DNA from: Ralstonia pickettii
GTDB taxonomy: Bacteria > Pseudomonadota > Gammaproteobacteria > Burkholderiales > Burkholderiaceae
Assembly (NCBI RefSeq): GCF_001699815.1
Contig: NZ_MCGB01000057.1
Location: forward strand, 434,001-498,000
Direction: 5' to 3'
DNA length: 64,000 bases
The notes under the pieces are model-generated. The model made no database searches and was not told the DNA's origin. It worked only from the letters and a program-made list of their open reading frames with translations. How positions within the stretch are numbered: position 1 is the first letter of the stretch; each line of letters starts with the position of its first letter. Position numbers and translations under genes: made by a program. Shown in pieces: positions 20,702 through 29,680 of the stretch.

Positions 20702-23578
20702 ATGACCGATCAGAACCAGTCCCTCGCCAAGAGTTTCGAACCCGCCACCATCGAGCAGAAGTGGAGCGCGGCCTGGGAAGCAATGGGCGTCTCCCGCGCG
20801 ACGCTCGAGGCCGGCAAGCCCGACTTTTGTATCCAGCTCCCGCCGCCGAACGTGACGGGCACGCTGCACATGGGCCACGCGTTCAACCAGACCATCATGG
20901 ACGGCCTGACGCGCCACGCGCGCATGGCCGGTGCCAACACACTTTGGGTGCCGGGCACCGACCACGCCGGCATCGCCACCCAGATCGTCGTCGAGCGCCA
21001 ACTGGATGCCCAGGGTGTATCGCGCCACGACATGGGCCGCGAGAAGTTCGTCGAGAAAGTGTGGGAATGGAAGGAGCAATCGGGCTCGACCATCACGCGC
21101 CAGGTGCGCCGGATGGGCGCCTCGATCGACTGGGAGCGAGAATACTTCACGATGGACCCGAAGATGTCGCGCGCGGTCAGCGACGTGTTCGTGCGTCTCT
21201 ACGAGCAAGGCCTGATCTACCGCGGCAAGCGCCTGGTCAACTGGGACCCGGTGCTGGGCACCGCAGTGTCCGACCTGGAAGTGGTGAGCGAGGAAGAGGA
21301 AGGCTCGCTGTGGCACATCCGCTATCCGCTGGCCGAACCGGATACCGTGCATGGCCTGACGCACCTGACGGTCGCCACCACCCGTCCGGAAACGATGCTC
21401 GGCGACACGGCCGTGATGGTGCATCCTGAGGACGAACGTTACGCCCACCTCATCGGCAAGTTCGTCCACCTGCCGCTGACTGATCGCAAGATCCCGGTGA
21501 TTGCCGACGAATACGTCGACCGCGCGTTCGGTACCGGCGTGGTCAAGGTGACCCCGGGCCACGACTTCAACGACTACGCGGTCGGCCAGCGCCACAAGCT
21601 GCCGCAGTTGTCGATCCTGACGCTCGACGCGAAGATCGTTGCCGATGCTCCCGCCGCCTATGCCGGCCTGGATCGCTTCGACGCGCGTAAAAAGATCGTC
21701 GAGGACCTCGAAGCGCAAGGCCTGCTGGCCGAAGTCAAGAAACACACGCTGATGGTGCCGCGCGGTGACCGGACCGGTGTCGTGATCGAGCCGATGCTGA
21801 CCGACCAGTGGTTCGTCGCCATGAGCAAGCCGGCACCGGAAGGCACGCGCTTCCCGGGCCGCTCCATCGCTGAAGTGGCGCTGGACGCCGTGCAGAGCGG
21901 CAAGATCAAGCTCGTTCCCGAGCAGTGGGTCAACACGTACAACCAGTGGCTGAACAACATCCAGGACTGGTGTATCTCGCGCCAACTGTGGTGGGGCCAC
22001 CAGATTCCGGCGTGGTACGACGAAGCCGGCAACGTGTACGTGGGGCGCACGGAAGAAGAAGCCCGCGCCCAGGCCGCAGCCAAGGGTTACACCGGCGCCC
22101 TCAAGCGTGACGACGACGTGCTCGACACGTGGTTCTCGTCCGCGCTGGTGCCGTTCTCGTCGCTGGGCTGGCCGGCCGACACGCCAGAGCTGAAGCACTT
22201 CCTGCCTTCCACCGTGCTGGTGACGGGCTACGACATCATCTTCTTCTGGGTGGCGCGCATGGTCATGATGACCCTGCATTTCACCGGCGAAGTGCCCTTC
22301 CACACCGTCTATGTGCATGGCCTCGTGCGCGATTCGGAAGGCAAGAAGATGAGCAAGTCCGAGGGCAACACGCTCGACCCGGTGGACCTGATCGACGGTA
22401 TCGCGCTGGAGCCGCTGCTGGCCAAGCGCACCACCGGCCTGCGCCGCCCAAAGGATGCGCCCAAGGTCGAAAAGCGCACGCGCAAGGAATTTCCCGACGG
22501 CATTCCCGCATTCGGCGCCGACGCGTTGCGCTTCACCTTCGCGTCGCTCGCCACGCTGGGCCGCAGCATCAACTTTGACCCGGGCCGCTGCGAGGGTTAC
22601 CGCAACTTCTGCAACAAGCTGTGGAACGCCACGCGCTTCGTACTGATGAACACCGAAGGCCAGGACTGCGGCATGCAGGAATGCGTCGGTGATTGCGGCC
22701 CCGAAGGCTACCTGGACTTCTCGCAGGCCGACCGTTGGATCGTCTCGCTGCTGCAGCGCGTGGAAACCGAAGTGGAGAAAGGCTTTGCCGACTACCGCTT
22801 CGACAACATCGCCAACGCCATCTACAAATTCGTCTGGGACGAATACTGCGACTGGTACCTGGAACTGGCGAAAGTGCAGATCCAGACCGGCACGCCGGCC
22901 CAGCAACGCGCGACGCGCCGTACCCTGCTGCGCGTGCTGGAAACCGTGCTGCGCCTGGCGCATCCGATCATTCCGTTCATTACCGAAGAACTCTGGCAGA
23001 AGGTTGCGCCGATGGCCGGCCGCGCCAAGGGCGATGGCACCGAAAGCCTCGCGCTGCAGGAATACCCGCGCGCCGTCCTGACCAAGATCGACGAGCAGGC
23101 CGAGCAGTGGGTGCAGCAGCTAAAGGCACTGGTAGACGCCTGCCGCAACCTTCGCGGCGAGATGAACATCTCCCCTGCGCAACGTGTGCCGCTGTACGCC
23201 AATGGCGAAGCCGAGTTCCTGCAGGTGGCGGCGCCGTACGTGCAAGCGCTGGGCAAGCTGTCCGAAGTGAAGGTCTACACGGACGCTGCCGCCATGGAGC
23301 AGGACGGCGCCGGTGCGCCGGTCGCCATCGTCGGCGAGAACAAGCTGCTGCTGAAGATCGAGATCGACGTGGCTGCCGAGCATGCGCGCCTGTCGAAGGA
23401 AATCGACCGCTTGCGCGGCGAGATCACCAAGTGCGAAGCCAAGCTCGGTAACGAATCGTTCGTCGCCCGCGCGCCGGCCGCCGTGGTGGAACAGGAACAA
23501 AAGCGTGTGGCCGATTTCAAAGCCACGCTGGCCAAGCTGGAAGCCCAGATCGCACGGCTGCCGGTACAGGCAGCCTGA
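20702..23578 (+). CDS. valS: valyl-tRNA synthetase
   Basis: Class I aminoacyl-tRNA synthetase of 958 residues. The HIGH motif appears as HMGH (56-59, in [15 protein letters not shown]) and the KMSKS motif is intact near 549-553 ([10 protein letters not shown]). The CP1 editing domain ([13 protein letters not shown]) that removes mischarged threonine lies between, and the C-terminus ends in the valine-enzyme coiled coil ([18 protein letters not shown]). The start is taken at [10 protein letters not shown]; an upstream in-frame start would add eight residues without support. galU follows 33 bp downstream and is probably cotranscribed. Confidence 0.97.
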   Translation: MTDQNQSLAKSFEPATIEQKWSAAWEAMGVSRATLEAGKPDFCIQLPPPNVTGTLHMGHAFNQTIMDGLTRHARMAGANTLWVPGTDHAGIATQIVVERQLDAQGVSRHDMGREKFVEKVWEWKEQSGSTITRQVRRMGASIDWEREYFTMDPKMSRAVSDVFVRLYEQGLIYRGKRLVNWDPVLGTAVSDLEVVSEEEEGSLWHIRYPLAEPDTVHGLTHLTVATTRPETMLGDTAVMVHPEDERYAHLIGKFVHLPLTDRKIPVIADEYVDRAFGTGVVKVTPGHDFNDYAVGQRHKLPQLSILTLDAKIVADAPAAYAGLDRFDARKKIVEDLEAQGLLAEVKKHTLMVPRGDRTGVVIEPMLTDQWFVAMSKPAPEGTRFPGRSIAEVALDAVQSGKIKLVPEQWVNTYNQWLNNIQDWCISRQLWWGHQIPAWYDEAGNVYVGRTEEEARAQAAAKGYTGALKRDDDVLDTWFSSALVPFSSLGWPADTPELKHFLPSTVLVTGYDIIFFWVARMVMMTLHFTGEVPFHTVYVHGLVRDSEGKKMSKSEGNTLDPVDLIDGIALEPLLAKRTTGLRRPKDAPKVEKRTRKEFPDGIPAFGADALRFTFASLATLGRSINFDPGRCEGYRNFCNKLWNATRFVLMNTEGQDCGMQECVGDCGPEGYLDFSQADRWIVSLLQRVETEVEKGFADYRFDNIANAIYKFVWDEYCDWYLELAKVQIQTGTPAQQRATRRTLLRVLETVLRLAHPIIPFITEELWQKVAPMAGRAKGDGTESLALQEYPRAVLTKIDEQAEQWVQQLKALVDACRNLRGEMNISPAQRVPLYANGEAEFLQVAAPYVQALGKLSEVKVYTDAAAMEQDGAGAPVAIVGENKLLLKIEIDVAAEHARLSKEIDRLRGEITKCEAKLGNESFVARAPAAVVEQEQKRVADFKATLAKLEAQIARLPVQAA

Positions 23579-23611
23579 GCGCCCTGAACAACCGATATCA
23601 AGGAAACCACG

Positions 23612-24484
23612 ATGCAACGCGTCACCAAAGCCGTTTTCCCCGTCGCGGGGCTCGGCACACGATTCCTGCCGGCCACCAAGGCCAGCCCGAAAGAAATGCT
23701 GCCGGTCGTGGACAAGCCGCTGATCCAGTACGCCGTGGAAGAAGCCATGGCCGCCGGCATCACCGAGATGATCTTCGTGACCGGCCGCAGCAAGCGCGCA
23801 ATTGAAGACCACTTTGACAAGGCCTACGAGCTGGAAGCCGAACTCGAAGCCAAGCATAAGACCGCGCTGCTCGAAGTCGTGCGCTCGATCAAGCCGTCGC
23901 ATGTGGATTGCTTCTACGTGCGCCAGCCTGAAGCGCTGGGCCTCGGCCACGCCGTGCAATGCGCCGAAAAGCTCGTCGGCGATGCGCCCTTCGCGGTCAT
24001 CCTGGCGGACGACTTGCTGGACGGCGACCCGCCCGTCATGAAGCAGATGGTCGACCTGTACGACCACTACAACTGCTCGGTGATCGGCGTGGAAGAAATC
24101 GACCCCGTGCAGAGCCGCTCGTACGGCGTGGTCGATGGCCGCCCGTGGGAAGAAGACGGCAGCGTGATCAAGATGTCAGCTATCGTCGAGAAGCCGGCAC
24201 CGGAAAATGCGCCGTCCAACCTCGGCGTGGTCGGCCGCTACATCCTCACGCCGCGCATTTTCGAACACATCCGCAACCTCAAGCCGGGCGCCGGCGGCGA
24301 GTTGCAGCTGACGGATGCCATCCAGTCGCTGCTGTCGGCCGAGCAGGTGCTGGCCTATCGTTACAAGGGCGTGCGCTACGACTGCGGTAGCAAGCTGGGG
24401 TACCTGAAGGCAACGGTGGAACTGGCGCTCAAGCACAAGGAAGTTGCTGACGAATTCCGTGCCTATCTGGCTGCACGCGGCTGA
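23612..24484 (+). CDS. galU: UTP-glucose-1-phosphate uridylyltransferase
   Basis: Makes UDP-glucose from UTP and glucose 1-phosphate, for cell-surface polysaccharides and as the precursor of UDP-galactose/UDP-sugars. The 290-residue protein begins with the nucleotidyltransferase signature [22 protein letters not shown]-like loop, with the catalytic lysine within [10 protein letters not shown] and the metal-binding VILADDLLD. Length is normal. It follows valS closely and ends at a strong terminator. It may indirectly feed precursors to the Pel system at the far end of the window. Confidence 0.95.
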   Translation: MQRVTKAVFPVAGLGTRFLPATKASPKEMLPVVDKPLIQYAVEEAMAAGITEMIFVTGRSKRAIEDHFDKAYELEAELEAKHKTALLEVVRSIKPSHVDCFYVRQPEALGLGHAVQCAEKLVGDAPFAVILADDLLDGDPPVMKQMVDLYDHYNCSVIGVEEIDPVQSRSYGVVDGRPWEEDGSVIKMSAIVEKPAPENAPSNLGVVGRYILTPRIFEHIRNLKPGAGGELQLTDAIQSLLSAEQVLAYRYKGVRYDCGSKLGYLKATVELALKHKEVADEFRAYLAARG

Positions 24485-24506
24485 GCCTAACACGCACGAC
24501 GCCATG

Positions 24507-24544
24507 GAAAAAACCCGCGCAGCATGAGCTGACGCGGGTTTTTT
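24507..24544 (+). terminator. intrinsic terminator after galU
   Basis: AAACCCGCG / CGCGGGTTT stem with a 13-nt loop followed by a run of six T, 22 bp after the galU stop codon. The A-run on the left could let it act on minus-strand transcripts too. Confidence 0.88.
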
Positions 24545-24615
24545 GTTGCCGGATCGTGTCTCGTCCGTCCGGCTCGGAGTCCTACCCTTTTGCAAGGAGA
24601 GGCTGCAGCCTCTTC

Positions 24616-25611
24616 TTATTGCGGAGCTGCCAGCGGCTTGATGGTGTTGTTCAGCAGGCTCCAGTATGAACTGGTGCTGTACGGCAGCATCTGCTCAGCG
24701 TAGTTCCACCAGAAGTAACCACCGATGAAGCGCCGATCCGCTGCCATCGTGGTGGTACCCATCGGGTAGTACGACTTGAGCAGGTTCTGCTGCACCGAGG
24801 CCGGAGCCGAAGTGCTGGACGTACCGATCTCACCAAAACCCACCTTCGCGACCGGGAAGATGCTTTCGAGCAACTTGAAATCGTTTGCCCACGTCGGGTT
24901 CAAACCGGGGCAGTCTTGGTAAGGGTAGTAGCTGAACAGTGCGTAGTCCGCACCCTGGCGCACACGTGCGGGCAGATACGACTGTGCCCAGGTACGCCAC
25001 GAGTCCATCGGCAGCTCGTAGCAGTTGGTGCCCTTGCCGTCGTCGTTGTAGTACATCGTGACAGCAGTCAGGCCGCCCGCAGCTTTGACGATGTCATGCG
25101 CCGCCGCCACCATGTTGCCGATGTCCTGCTCCTCACTCGCGGCCACCGAATTCGGGCCGGTCGGGTCCGTGCGCAGCCACTCCCCATTGATCTCGTTAGC
25201 GATCTCCCACACGTCCACCACGTTCTTCAGCGTGCCCACCAGCTCATTGGTACGGTCGGTGTACGTCTGCAGATCGCTCGGGAAATAGTACGAGTCCATG
25301 ATCTCGCCCATCACGTAGGCGACAGCATGAAGCTTGACGAGTGCCGGGTAGTACTGCGCAGCCGTCGTACCCGGGTCAAAGACCACGCGCACGGTAGGCT
25401 TGTACGGCAGGTGCGTAAGCGATGCCACGATCGCGTTGATGTTGCTGACGTCATCAACCGTGACGCCGTAGATAGGTGCCTTCGGGCGCGTGGCCTGCGC
25501 CGAGGCGGTTTGTATTCCCAGGCCTGTCAGCATCGTTGCCGCCGTCAGACCCACCAAAGCGCGCAGGCTCATGCGCGCCGCCCTCTGTGCTGCTTTTTTG
25601 GTTTCCAACAT
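24616..25611 (-). CDS. secreted clan GH-A-like glycosidase-family protein
   Basis: A 331-residue exported protein. The signal peptide has hydrophobic core ALVGLTAATMLTGLGIQTASA with cleavage after ASA near residue 39. The mature protein looks like a TIM-barrel glycosidase: the Asn-Glu pair in VWEIANEINGEW (Asn139-Glu140) fits the clan GH-A acid/base, and KVGFGEIGTS (Glu261) fits the strand-7 nucleophile, with WWNYAEQ at the barrel end. Substrate is unknown. Start at 25611 or Met14 (25572, AGAGGG upstream) are both possible and keep the signal. It lies 1.6 kb from the GH114-like lipoprotein, suggesting a local interest in extracellular glycans. Confidence 0.7.
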   Translation of the reverse strand: MLETKKAAQRAARMSLRALVGLTAATMLTGLGIQTASAQATRPKAPIYGVTVDDVSNINAIVASLTHLPYKPTVRVVFDPGTTAAQYYPALVKLHAVAYVMGEIMDSYYFPSDLQTYTDRTNELVGTLKNVVDVWEIANEINGEWLRTDPTGPNSVAASEEQDIGNMVAAAHDIVKAAGGLTAVTMYYNDDGKGTNCYELPMDSWRTWAQSYLPARVRQGADYALFSYYPYQDCPGLNPTWANDFKLLESIFPVAKVGFGEIGTSSTSAPASVQQNLLKSYYPMGTTTMAADRRFIGGYFWWNYAEQMLPYSTSSYWSLLNNTIKPLAAPQ

Positions 25612-26002
25612 TGTGGTTTTCTATTCCCTCGGACGCAAAACGTTACGCCCAGTACTTCGATGGACAAGCGCCGTCCTACCTGTGCGGTATCCCGATGTGG
25701 TGTGACTCTTGTGACACACTGAACACCGAACGGGTGCGAGCGTCAGATGACGCCCCGGTCGGCGAATGGATGCGCGATTAGAGGTCCTGCGGAGTCGATG
25801 GATCGATCAGCGGCCGTGCGCTTATTGATGGACTGGTACAGCTGGCGCGCGCTCACCCGAGGGCAGCACGCGGCTTGAAAAATGTGACAAGCCCTGCACT
25901 TCAGCTGGCTGCCAACTGTGTTCCCCCCGTTGACAGCCAAGCGGCATGATACCGGATGTTGTCTGGAGATCAACGAAATTTAACGCTGCTTACGCAACAA
26001 TA
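25612..26002. other. intergenic region upstream of the secreted glycosidase
   Basis: About 390 bp without a convincing gene. It must contain the promoter of the minus-strand glycosidase. A partial dyad GTGTGAC-tct-TGTGACAC lies near 25701-25718 and loosely resembles a CRP-type half-site pair, but it is imperfect. Short frames in this stretch lack ribosome binding sites and recognisable products. Confidence 0.35.
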
Positions 26003-26004
26003 AT

Positions 26005-26037
26005 AAAAAAACCGCGGGTCGAGCAGACACGCGGTTT
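26005..26037 (-). terminator. intrinsic terminator of infA
   Basis: AAACCGCG / CGCGGTTT stem, 13-nt loop, followed on the minus strand by a T-rich run (complement of TAATAAAAAA). It lies about 45 bp after the infA stop codon. Confidence 0.85.
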
Positions 26038-26082
26038 CTTCGAAACGCCCACGGGGTGGACGTCTTGGCGGCACAGCCGTTT

Positions 26083-26301
26083 TTACTTGTGCCGGTAGTT
26101 GATGCGACCCTTCGTGAGGTCGTACGGCGACATTTCCAGCTTCACGCGGTCGCCCGCGAGAATACGGATGCGGTGCTTCTGCATCTTGCCCGATGCGTAA
26201 GCCCAGATTTCCACGCCGTTTTCCAACTGCACGCGAAAACGATTGTCGGGTAGTGCTTCAGACACCACCCCTTCAAATTCAATCAGTTCTTCCTTGGCCA
26301 A
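26083..26301 (-). CDS. infA: translation initiation factor IF-1, stand-alone copy
   Basis: A 72-residue S1/OB-fold protein that binds the ribosomal A site with IF-2 and IF-3. Sequence [19 protein letters not shown] through [13 protein letters not shown] is canonical. The start codon is TTG: AAAGGA lies 6-7 nt upstream and the protein then has the exact family length, whereas the upstream ATG at 26376 would add an unrelated 25-residue leader. It is not in a ribosomal-protein operon (no rpmJ or rpsM beside it), so it is probably the second infA paralogue that Ralstonia and Burkholderia carry. A terminator follows. Confidence 0.92.
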   Translation of the reverse strand: MAKEELIEFEGVVSEALPDNRFRVQLENGVEIWAYASGKMQKHRIRILAGDRVKLEMSPYDLTKGRINYRHK

Positions 26302-26648
26302 ACTCGTTCCTTTGTATGCAGCACGCGGCTGCGCCGATGGTTGCAATGATGTGATGACCCACCCGAACCATGCCACACGCCTCGAAGGGCATGCAGCGGT
26401 ACGCCGCGATCATCTGCCCGGACAGCGGGCTTGGGGGGTACCGAGCTGCACGGAACACAAATCGCGCCCGCCAATGGCGCGCGCCGTTTCGTGCAAGCGA
26501 GAGCGAGGATGGGTGGCGGTCGCAGATGCGCGCCGCCCGACTCGGCGCGGGGTATTCCCCGGTGCTGGACTCAGCCGCCACCGGCCATGATTGGCGCGGC
26601 GGCGAGCCGGATTCGCCCGCTATTCTATCACGGGCGGGTTCCGCAGTT
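26302..26648. other. infA upstream region
   Basis: About 350 bp between infA and the next minus-strand gene. A dyad CGCCCG-ctattctatca-CGGGCG lies at about 26616-26638 and embeds a minus-strand TAGAAT (-10-like). It could be part of an infA promoter with a very long leader, but no good -35 accompanies it. No gene is supported here. Confidence 0.35.
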
Positions 26649-26942
26649 TCAGGCGCCGTCGGCAGGAAGCGACAGTTCAGGAACGTCGCCATCGATGATG
26701 CTCTCAGCAAAGCGCAGCGCTGCAATGCGCGCAGCACCCACATTGCTGAATTGCCGGTCCCCGGAGAGGCGGAAGACCTGGGTCTGGCCGGGTTCGGGCG
26801 ACTCCCCAGCCCGACAGATCATCACGGCTGCGTTGTAGCTGCGATCTTCCCTGGCCTCGGGCCAGCGTGCCGTGCGTTCATGTTGGAAAGCCAACGGATA
26901 AATGTCGAAGCCTTTGTATTGGCCCGCCGGCGAAGTGTCCAT
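26649..26942 (-). CDS. small conserved-looking cytoplasmic protein of unknown function
   Basis: A 97-residue protein without signal peptide or membrane segment: MDTSPAGQYKGFDIYPLAF, then AVMICRAG, FRLSGDRQFSNVGAARIAA and a C-terminal acidic tail. The pattern Y-K-G-F-D-I-Y-P-L and A-A-R-I-A-A-L-R-F-A-E resembles short single-domain proteins (DUF6566-like) frequent in Burkholderiaceae; this family link is from memory and tentative. The start at 26942 has GAAGGGGG about 9 nt upstream, while the longer frame to 27092 lacks support. It runs in the same direction as infA but is separated by about 350 bp. Confidence 0.6.
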   Translation of the reverse strand: MDTSPAGQYKGFDIYPLAFQHERTARWPEAREDRSYNAAVMICRAGESPEPGQTQVFRLSGDRQFSNVGAARIAALRFAESIIDGDVPELSLPADGA

Positions 26943-27241
26943 CTGAAATGCCCCCTTCTTGAACGTCGAGTGCTGTCTGACTATACACCCGTGCGTTTTG
27001 CATGGCGATGAAAGCGACGGCAACGTTTGACTTCGGGCACGGCACAACATGCGCATGCCGATCACCCAAAGCAAAGCCTTCGGAGCGATCACGAACGCTG
27101 GTCCAAAGAAGTTTCATAACGTCGCCATTTCACGGCAATGTCGGCGTAATCCGATTGTGCTAGCTTGGTTTGGTGCTTGCCGTGGCATCCAAACGGATGC
27201 GCTCCGTCTGATCAAGGCACTCCTCACCTACCCCTCTCAAG
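26943..27241. other. divergent promoter region between the small unknown gene and the GH114-like gene
   Basis: About 300 bp between genes pointing away from each other. It must contain two promoters; I see no pair of good -35/-10 hexamers, no clear operator dyad and no supported small gene. Confidence 0.3.
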
Positions 27242-28357
27242 ATGACAATGCGCCTGATCTCTCCGATTGCCCTGGTGTGTGCCGGGCTGATGCTGGGTGC
27301 CTGCGGTGGCGGCGACGGTGGTTCGTCGTTGAGCCCGCAAACCGGGGCTGCTCCCAACACAGCGAATACCGGGTCAAAAACCGAGGCTGCAACCACCTCA
27401 ACCACCACACCTGCTTGCGGAATCAACGGCTCCTCGCCACTGGCAGGCGTGCAGACGTGGATGTATCAGCTGCAGGGCATGACCACCAGCGCGCAGATCG
27501 ATGCACTTGACGCGCAGCCATACGACATGCTGGTGATCGAAGCCAACAACACCGTCAAAGGACTGGAGAACTTCAACACCGTCGACATGGTGGCGCAGCT
27601 GCGCACCAAGCCTGACGGCTCCGCGCGCAAAGTGCTCGCCTACATCGACATTGGCGAAGCCGAAGACTTCCGCACCTATTGGACGTCAAGCTGGAAGGCG
27701 CCCACGGCTAACGGACCCGGCACGCCAGACTTCATCATCAAGGCCGACCCCGATGGCTGGGCCGGCGACTACCCTGTCGCGTTCTGGGACCCGCGCTGGC
27801 AAGCGCTGTGGCTCGGGCCGAACGGCGCCGTCGCACAACTGGCGCGCGAAGGATTCGATGGCGTCTATCTGGATTGGGTCGAGGCGTATGCCGAGCCTTC
27901 GGTGGCGGCCGCAGCCCAGGCGGCAGGCATCGATCCGGCACAGGCCATGGTCGATTTCATCACCAAGATCCGTGCGGCGGGTCGCGCCATCAACCCGCAG
28001 TTTGCGGTGATCCAGCAGAACGCATCCTCGTTGATTGACGACGGTGGTGGATCAGTGCTGCTCGCAACGATCGATGGCATCTCGCAGGAAGACACATGGT
28101 TTGGCGGCAGTTCGGGCGCCGCGTGGGGCAGCGCCTCCGGGGGCGACAGGGCAGCGAGTGCCGATGAAACGCAATGGACCATCGACCAGTTGCAGAAATA
28201 CTGCGCCGGCAACGTGCCTGTCTTTACGATCGACTATGCGTTGCAGACCGCCAACGCGCAGAAGGTCTACACGGCGTCGCGCGGGCAAGGCTTCCACCCG
28301 CTGGTCTCACGCATTGCGCTGTCCAAGCCGACCACTACGCCGCCCTGGAATTACTGA
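27242..28357 (+). CDS. GH114-like endo-alpha-1,4-polygalactosaminidase-type lipoprotein
   Basis: A 371-residue lipoprotein: signal LISPIALVCAGLMLGAC with lipobox cysteine 21, then a Gly/Ser/Thr-rich linker to about residue 58. The catalytic-type barrel follows: MLVIEANN, VLAYIDIGEAEDF (133-143 region) and FDGVYLDWVEAYAE (205-218) are the GH114/TM1410 acid motifs. GH114 enzymes cut alpha-1,4-linked polygalactosamine. PelA, encoded 31 kb away, has equivalent AYVSVGEV and GFFLDTLDSY segments, so this protein could act on Pel or a related polymer (inference). Its last 23 bp overlap the 3' end of convergent pobA. Membrane side after lipidation is unknown; +2 is Gly, giving no inner-membrane retention signal. 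Confidence 0.82.
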   Translation: MTMRLISPIALVCAGLMLGACGGGDGGSSLSPQTGAAPNTANTGSKTEAATTSTTTPACGINGSSPLAGVQTWMYQLQGMTTSAQIDALDAQPYDMLVIEANNTVKGLENFNTVDMVAQLRTKPDGSARKVLAYIDIGEAEDFRTYWTSSWKAPTANGPGTPDFIIKADPDGWAGDYPVAFWDPRWQALWLGPNGAVAQLAREGFDGVYLDWVEAYAEPSVAAAAQAAGIDPAQAMVDFITKIRAAGRAINPQFAVIQQNASSLIDDGGGSVLLATIDGISQEDTWFGGSSGAAWGSASGGDRAASADETQWTIDQLQKYCAGNVPVFTIDYALQTANAQKVYTASRGQGFHPLVSRIALSKPTTTPPWNY

Positions 28358-29561
28358 CGAGGCTCAACGACGCGCCGGCGGGAGCGTCGGCAAACGGCAG
28401 GCCGACGTAGTTTTCGGCCAGCACGCGCGCGCCGGCCGGGGAGCCGGTCACGTAGTCCAGCTCAGCGCGCTGCAGCTTTTGCATGAACGGCGTGTGGTCG
28501 TCAAAACGATGCAGCATCGACGTCATCCACCACGAGAAATGCTCGGCGCGCCAGACGCGTTGCAGGCAGCGTTCGGAGTAACTAGCAAGCGGGGCGGTGT
28601 CGCTCTGCTTGTAGCGTGCAGTCAGTGCCTGAGCCAGCACGCGCACGTCGGCGACGGCAAGGTTCATGCCTTTGGCGCCAGTGGGCGGCACGATGTGCGC
28701 GGCGTCCCCCGCCAAGAACAGGCGCCCGTACTGCATTGTCTCGCAGACAAAGCTGCGCATCGGCGTGACGCTCTTCTGCAGGATGGGGCCTTCCTTCAGG
28801 TGCCAGCCGTCGTTGTTCTCCAGGCGCGTGTGGAGTTCATCCCAGATGCGTGCATCGGACCATTCGGCGAGGTTCTCATCCGGCTTGCACTGAAGGTAAA
28901 GCCGCGTGATCTTGGGTGAGCGCATGCTGAACAGCGCAAAGCCGCGATCATGGTTTGCGTAGATCAACTCTTCCGCCGCCGGCTTGGCTTGCGCCAGGAT
29001 GCCAAGCCAGGCAAACGGATAGACGCGCTCGAACACCGCTTGCCGCCGTGCCGGAATCGCCTGCCGGCAGATGCCGTGAAAGCCGTCGCAGCCGGCGATG
29101 TAATCGCATTGCAATGTCTGCGGAACACCCTCGTGGACGAACTGCACCGAAGGCGTGGCCGACTCAATATCGTGCACCGACACCTCGCTCACATCGAACA
29201 ACAGCGGCGCGCCTTGCTCCACACGCGCGGCAATCAGATCCTTCACCACCTCGTGCTGCCCATAGACCGTGATCGAGCGGCCGCCCGACATCGCCGTCAG
29301 GTCGATACGATGGCGCTTGCCACCGAACAGCAGGTCGATACCGTGGTGCACGAGCCCCTCGCGCCGCATGCGCTCGCCCACGCCCGCTTCGTTGAGCACG
29401 TCGACCGTGCCTTGCTCCAGAACGCCGGCGCGGATGCGCTCTTCAACGTACGCGCGGCTCTTGGTTTCGAGGATGACGGCGTCGATGCCGTTGCGGTGCA
29501 GAAGCTGCCCGAGCAGCAGGCCTGCCGGGCCCGCGCCAATGATGGCGATCTGGGTGCGCAT
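28335..29561 (-). CDS. pobA: 4-hydroxybenzoate 3-monooxygenase
   Basis: FAD monooxygenase that converts 4-hydroxybenzoate plus NADPH and O2 to protocatechuate, which the pca genes next door degrade. The 408-residue protein starts TQIAIIGAGPAGLLLGQLL (FAD GxGxxG), has the second FAD/NADPH motif CDGFHG and the third FAD motif FLAGDAAHIVPPTGAKGMNLAVAD. GGAG lies 8 nt upstream of the ATG at 29561. The C-terminus runs about 15 residues beyond the usual YVGLPF end and overlaps the convergent GH114-like gene by 23 bp. The LysR gene diverges from it across a 119-bp interval full of dyads. Confidence 0.95.
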   Translation of the reverse strand: MRTQIAIIGAGPAGLLLGQLLHRNGIDAVILETKSRAYVEERIRAGVLEQGTVDVLNEAGVGERMRREGLVHHGIDLLFGGKRHRIDLTAMSGGRSITVYGQHEVVKDLIAARVEQGAPLLFDVSEVSVHDIESATPSVQFVHEGVPQTLQCDYIAGCDGFHGICRQAIPARRQAVFERVYPFAWLGILAQAKPAAEELIYANHDRGFALFSMRSPKITRLYLQCKPDENLAEWSDARIWDELHTRLENNDGWHLKEGPILQKSVTPMRSFVCETMQYGRLFLAGDAAHIVPPTGAKGMNLAVADVRVLAQALTARYKQSDTAPLASYSERCLQRVWRAEHFSWWMTSMLHRFDDHTPFMQKLQRAELDYVTGSPAGARVLAENYVGLPFADAPAGASLSLVSNSRAA

Positions 29562-29622
29562 GGTGGTTGTCTCCGGATGGATTGGAATCGTTCTGGCAAC
29601 CATTGTTGGCGTGCATCTTGAT

Positions 29623-29676
29623 ATCGCACAATGAAATATTGGCGATAAACTTTATCGCCGATTCAGATAGTGCGAT
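29623..29676. promoter_or_regulatory. four-fold GCGAT operator array between pobA and lysR
   Basis: The inner perfect palindrome GGCGATAAACTTTATCGCC (29641-29659) sits within outer arms ATCGCAC (29623-29629) and GTGCGAT (29670-29676), both centred on about 29650. The four GCGAT elements alternate in orientation and are 30-31 bp apart by orientation, three helical turns. This fits a tetrameric LysR regulator binding between two divergent promoters. The regulator's identity as binder is inference. Confidence 0.65.
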
Positions 29677-29680
29677 TGCC

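Noticed and set aside
20552-22963. Very long upstream extension of the uvrD frame, antisense to valS
   Set aside because: The UvrD protein begins at MSDLLANLNPEQ; the extension is the complement of valS codons.
25701-25718. Possible CRP-like site upstream of the secreted glycosidase
   Set aside because: Only partly symmetrical and no adjoining promoter recognised; noted in the intergenic entry at low confidence.
26302-26376. 25-residue N-terminal extension of IF-1 from an upstream ATG
   Set aside because: IF-1 is invariably about 72 residues, and a good ribosome binding site precedes the TTG at the family start.
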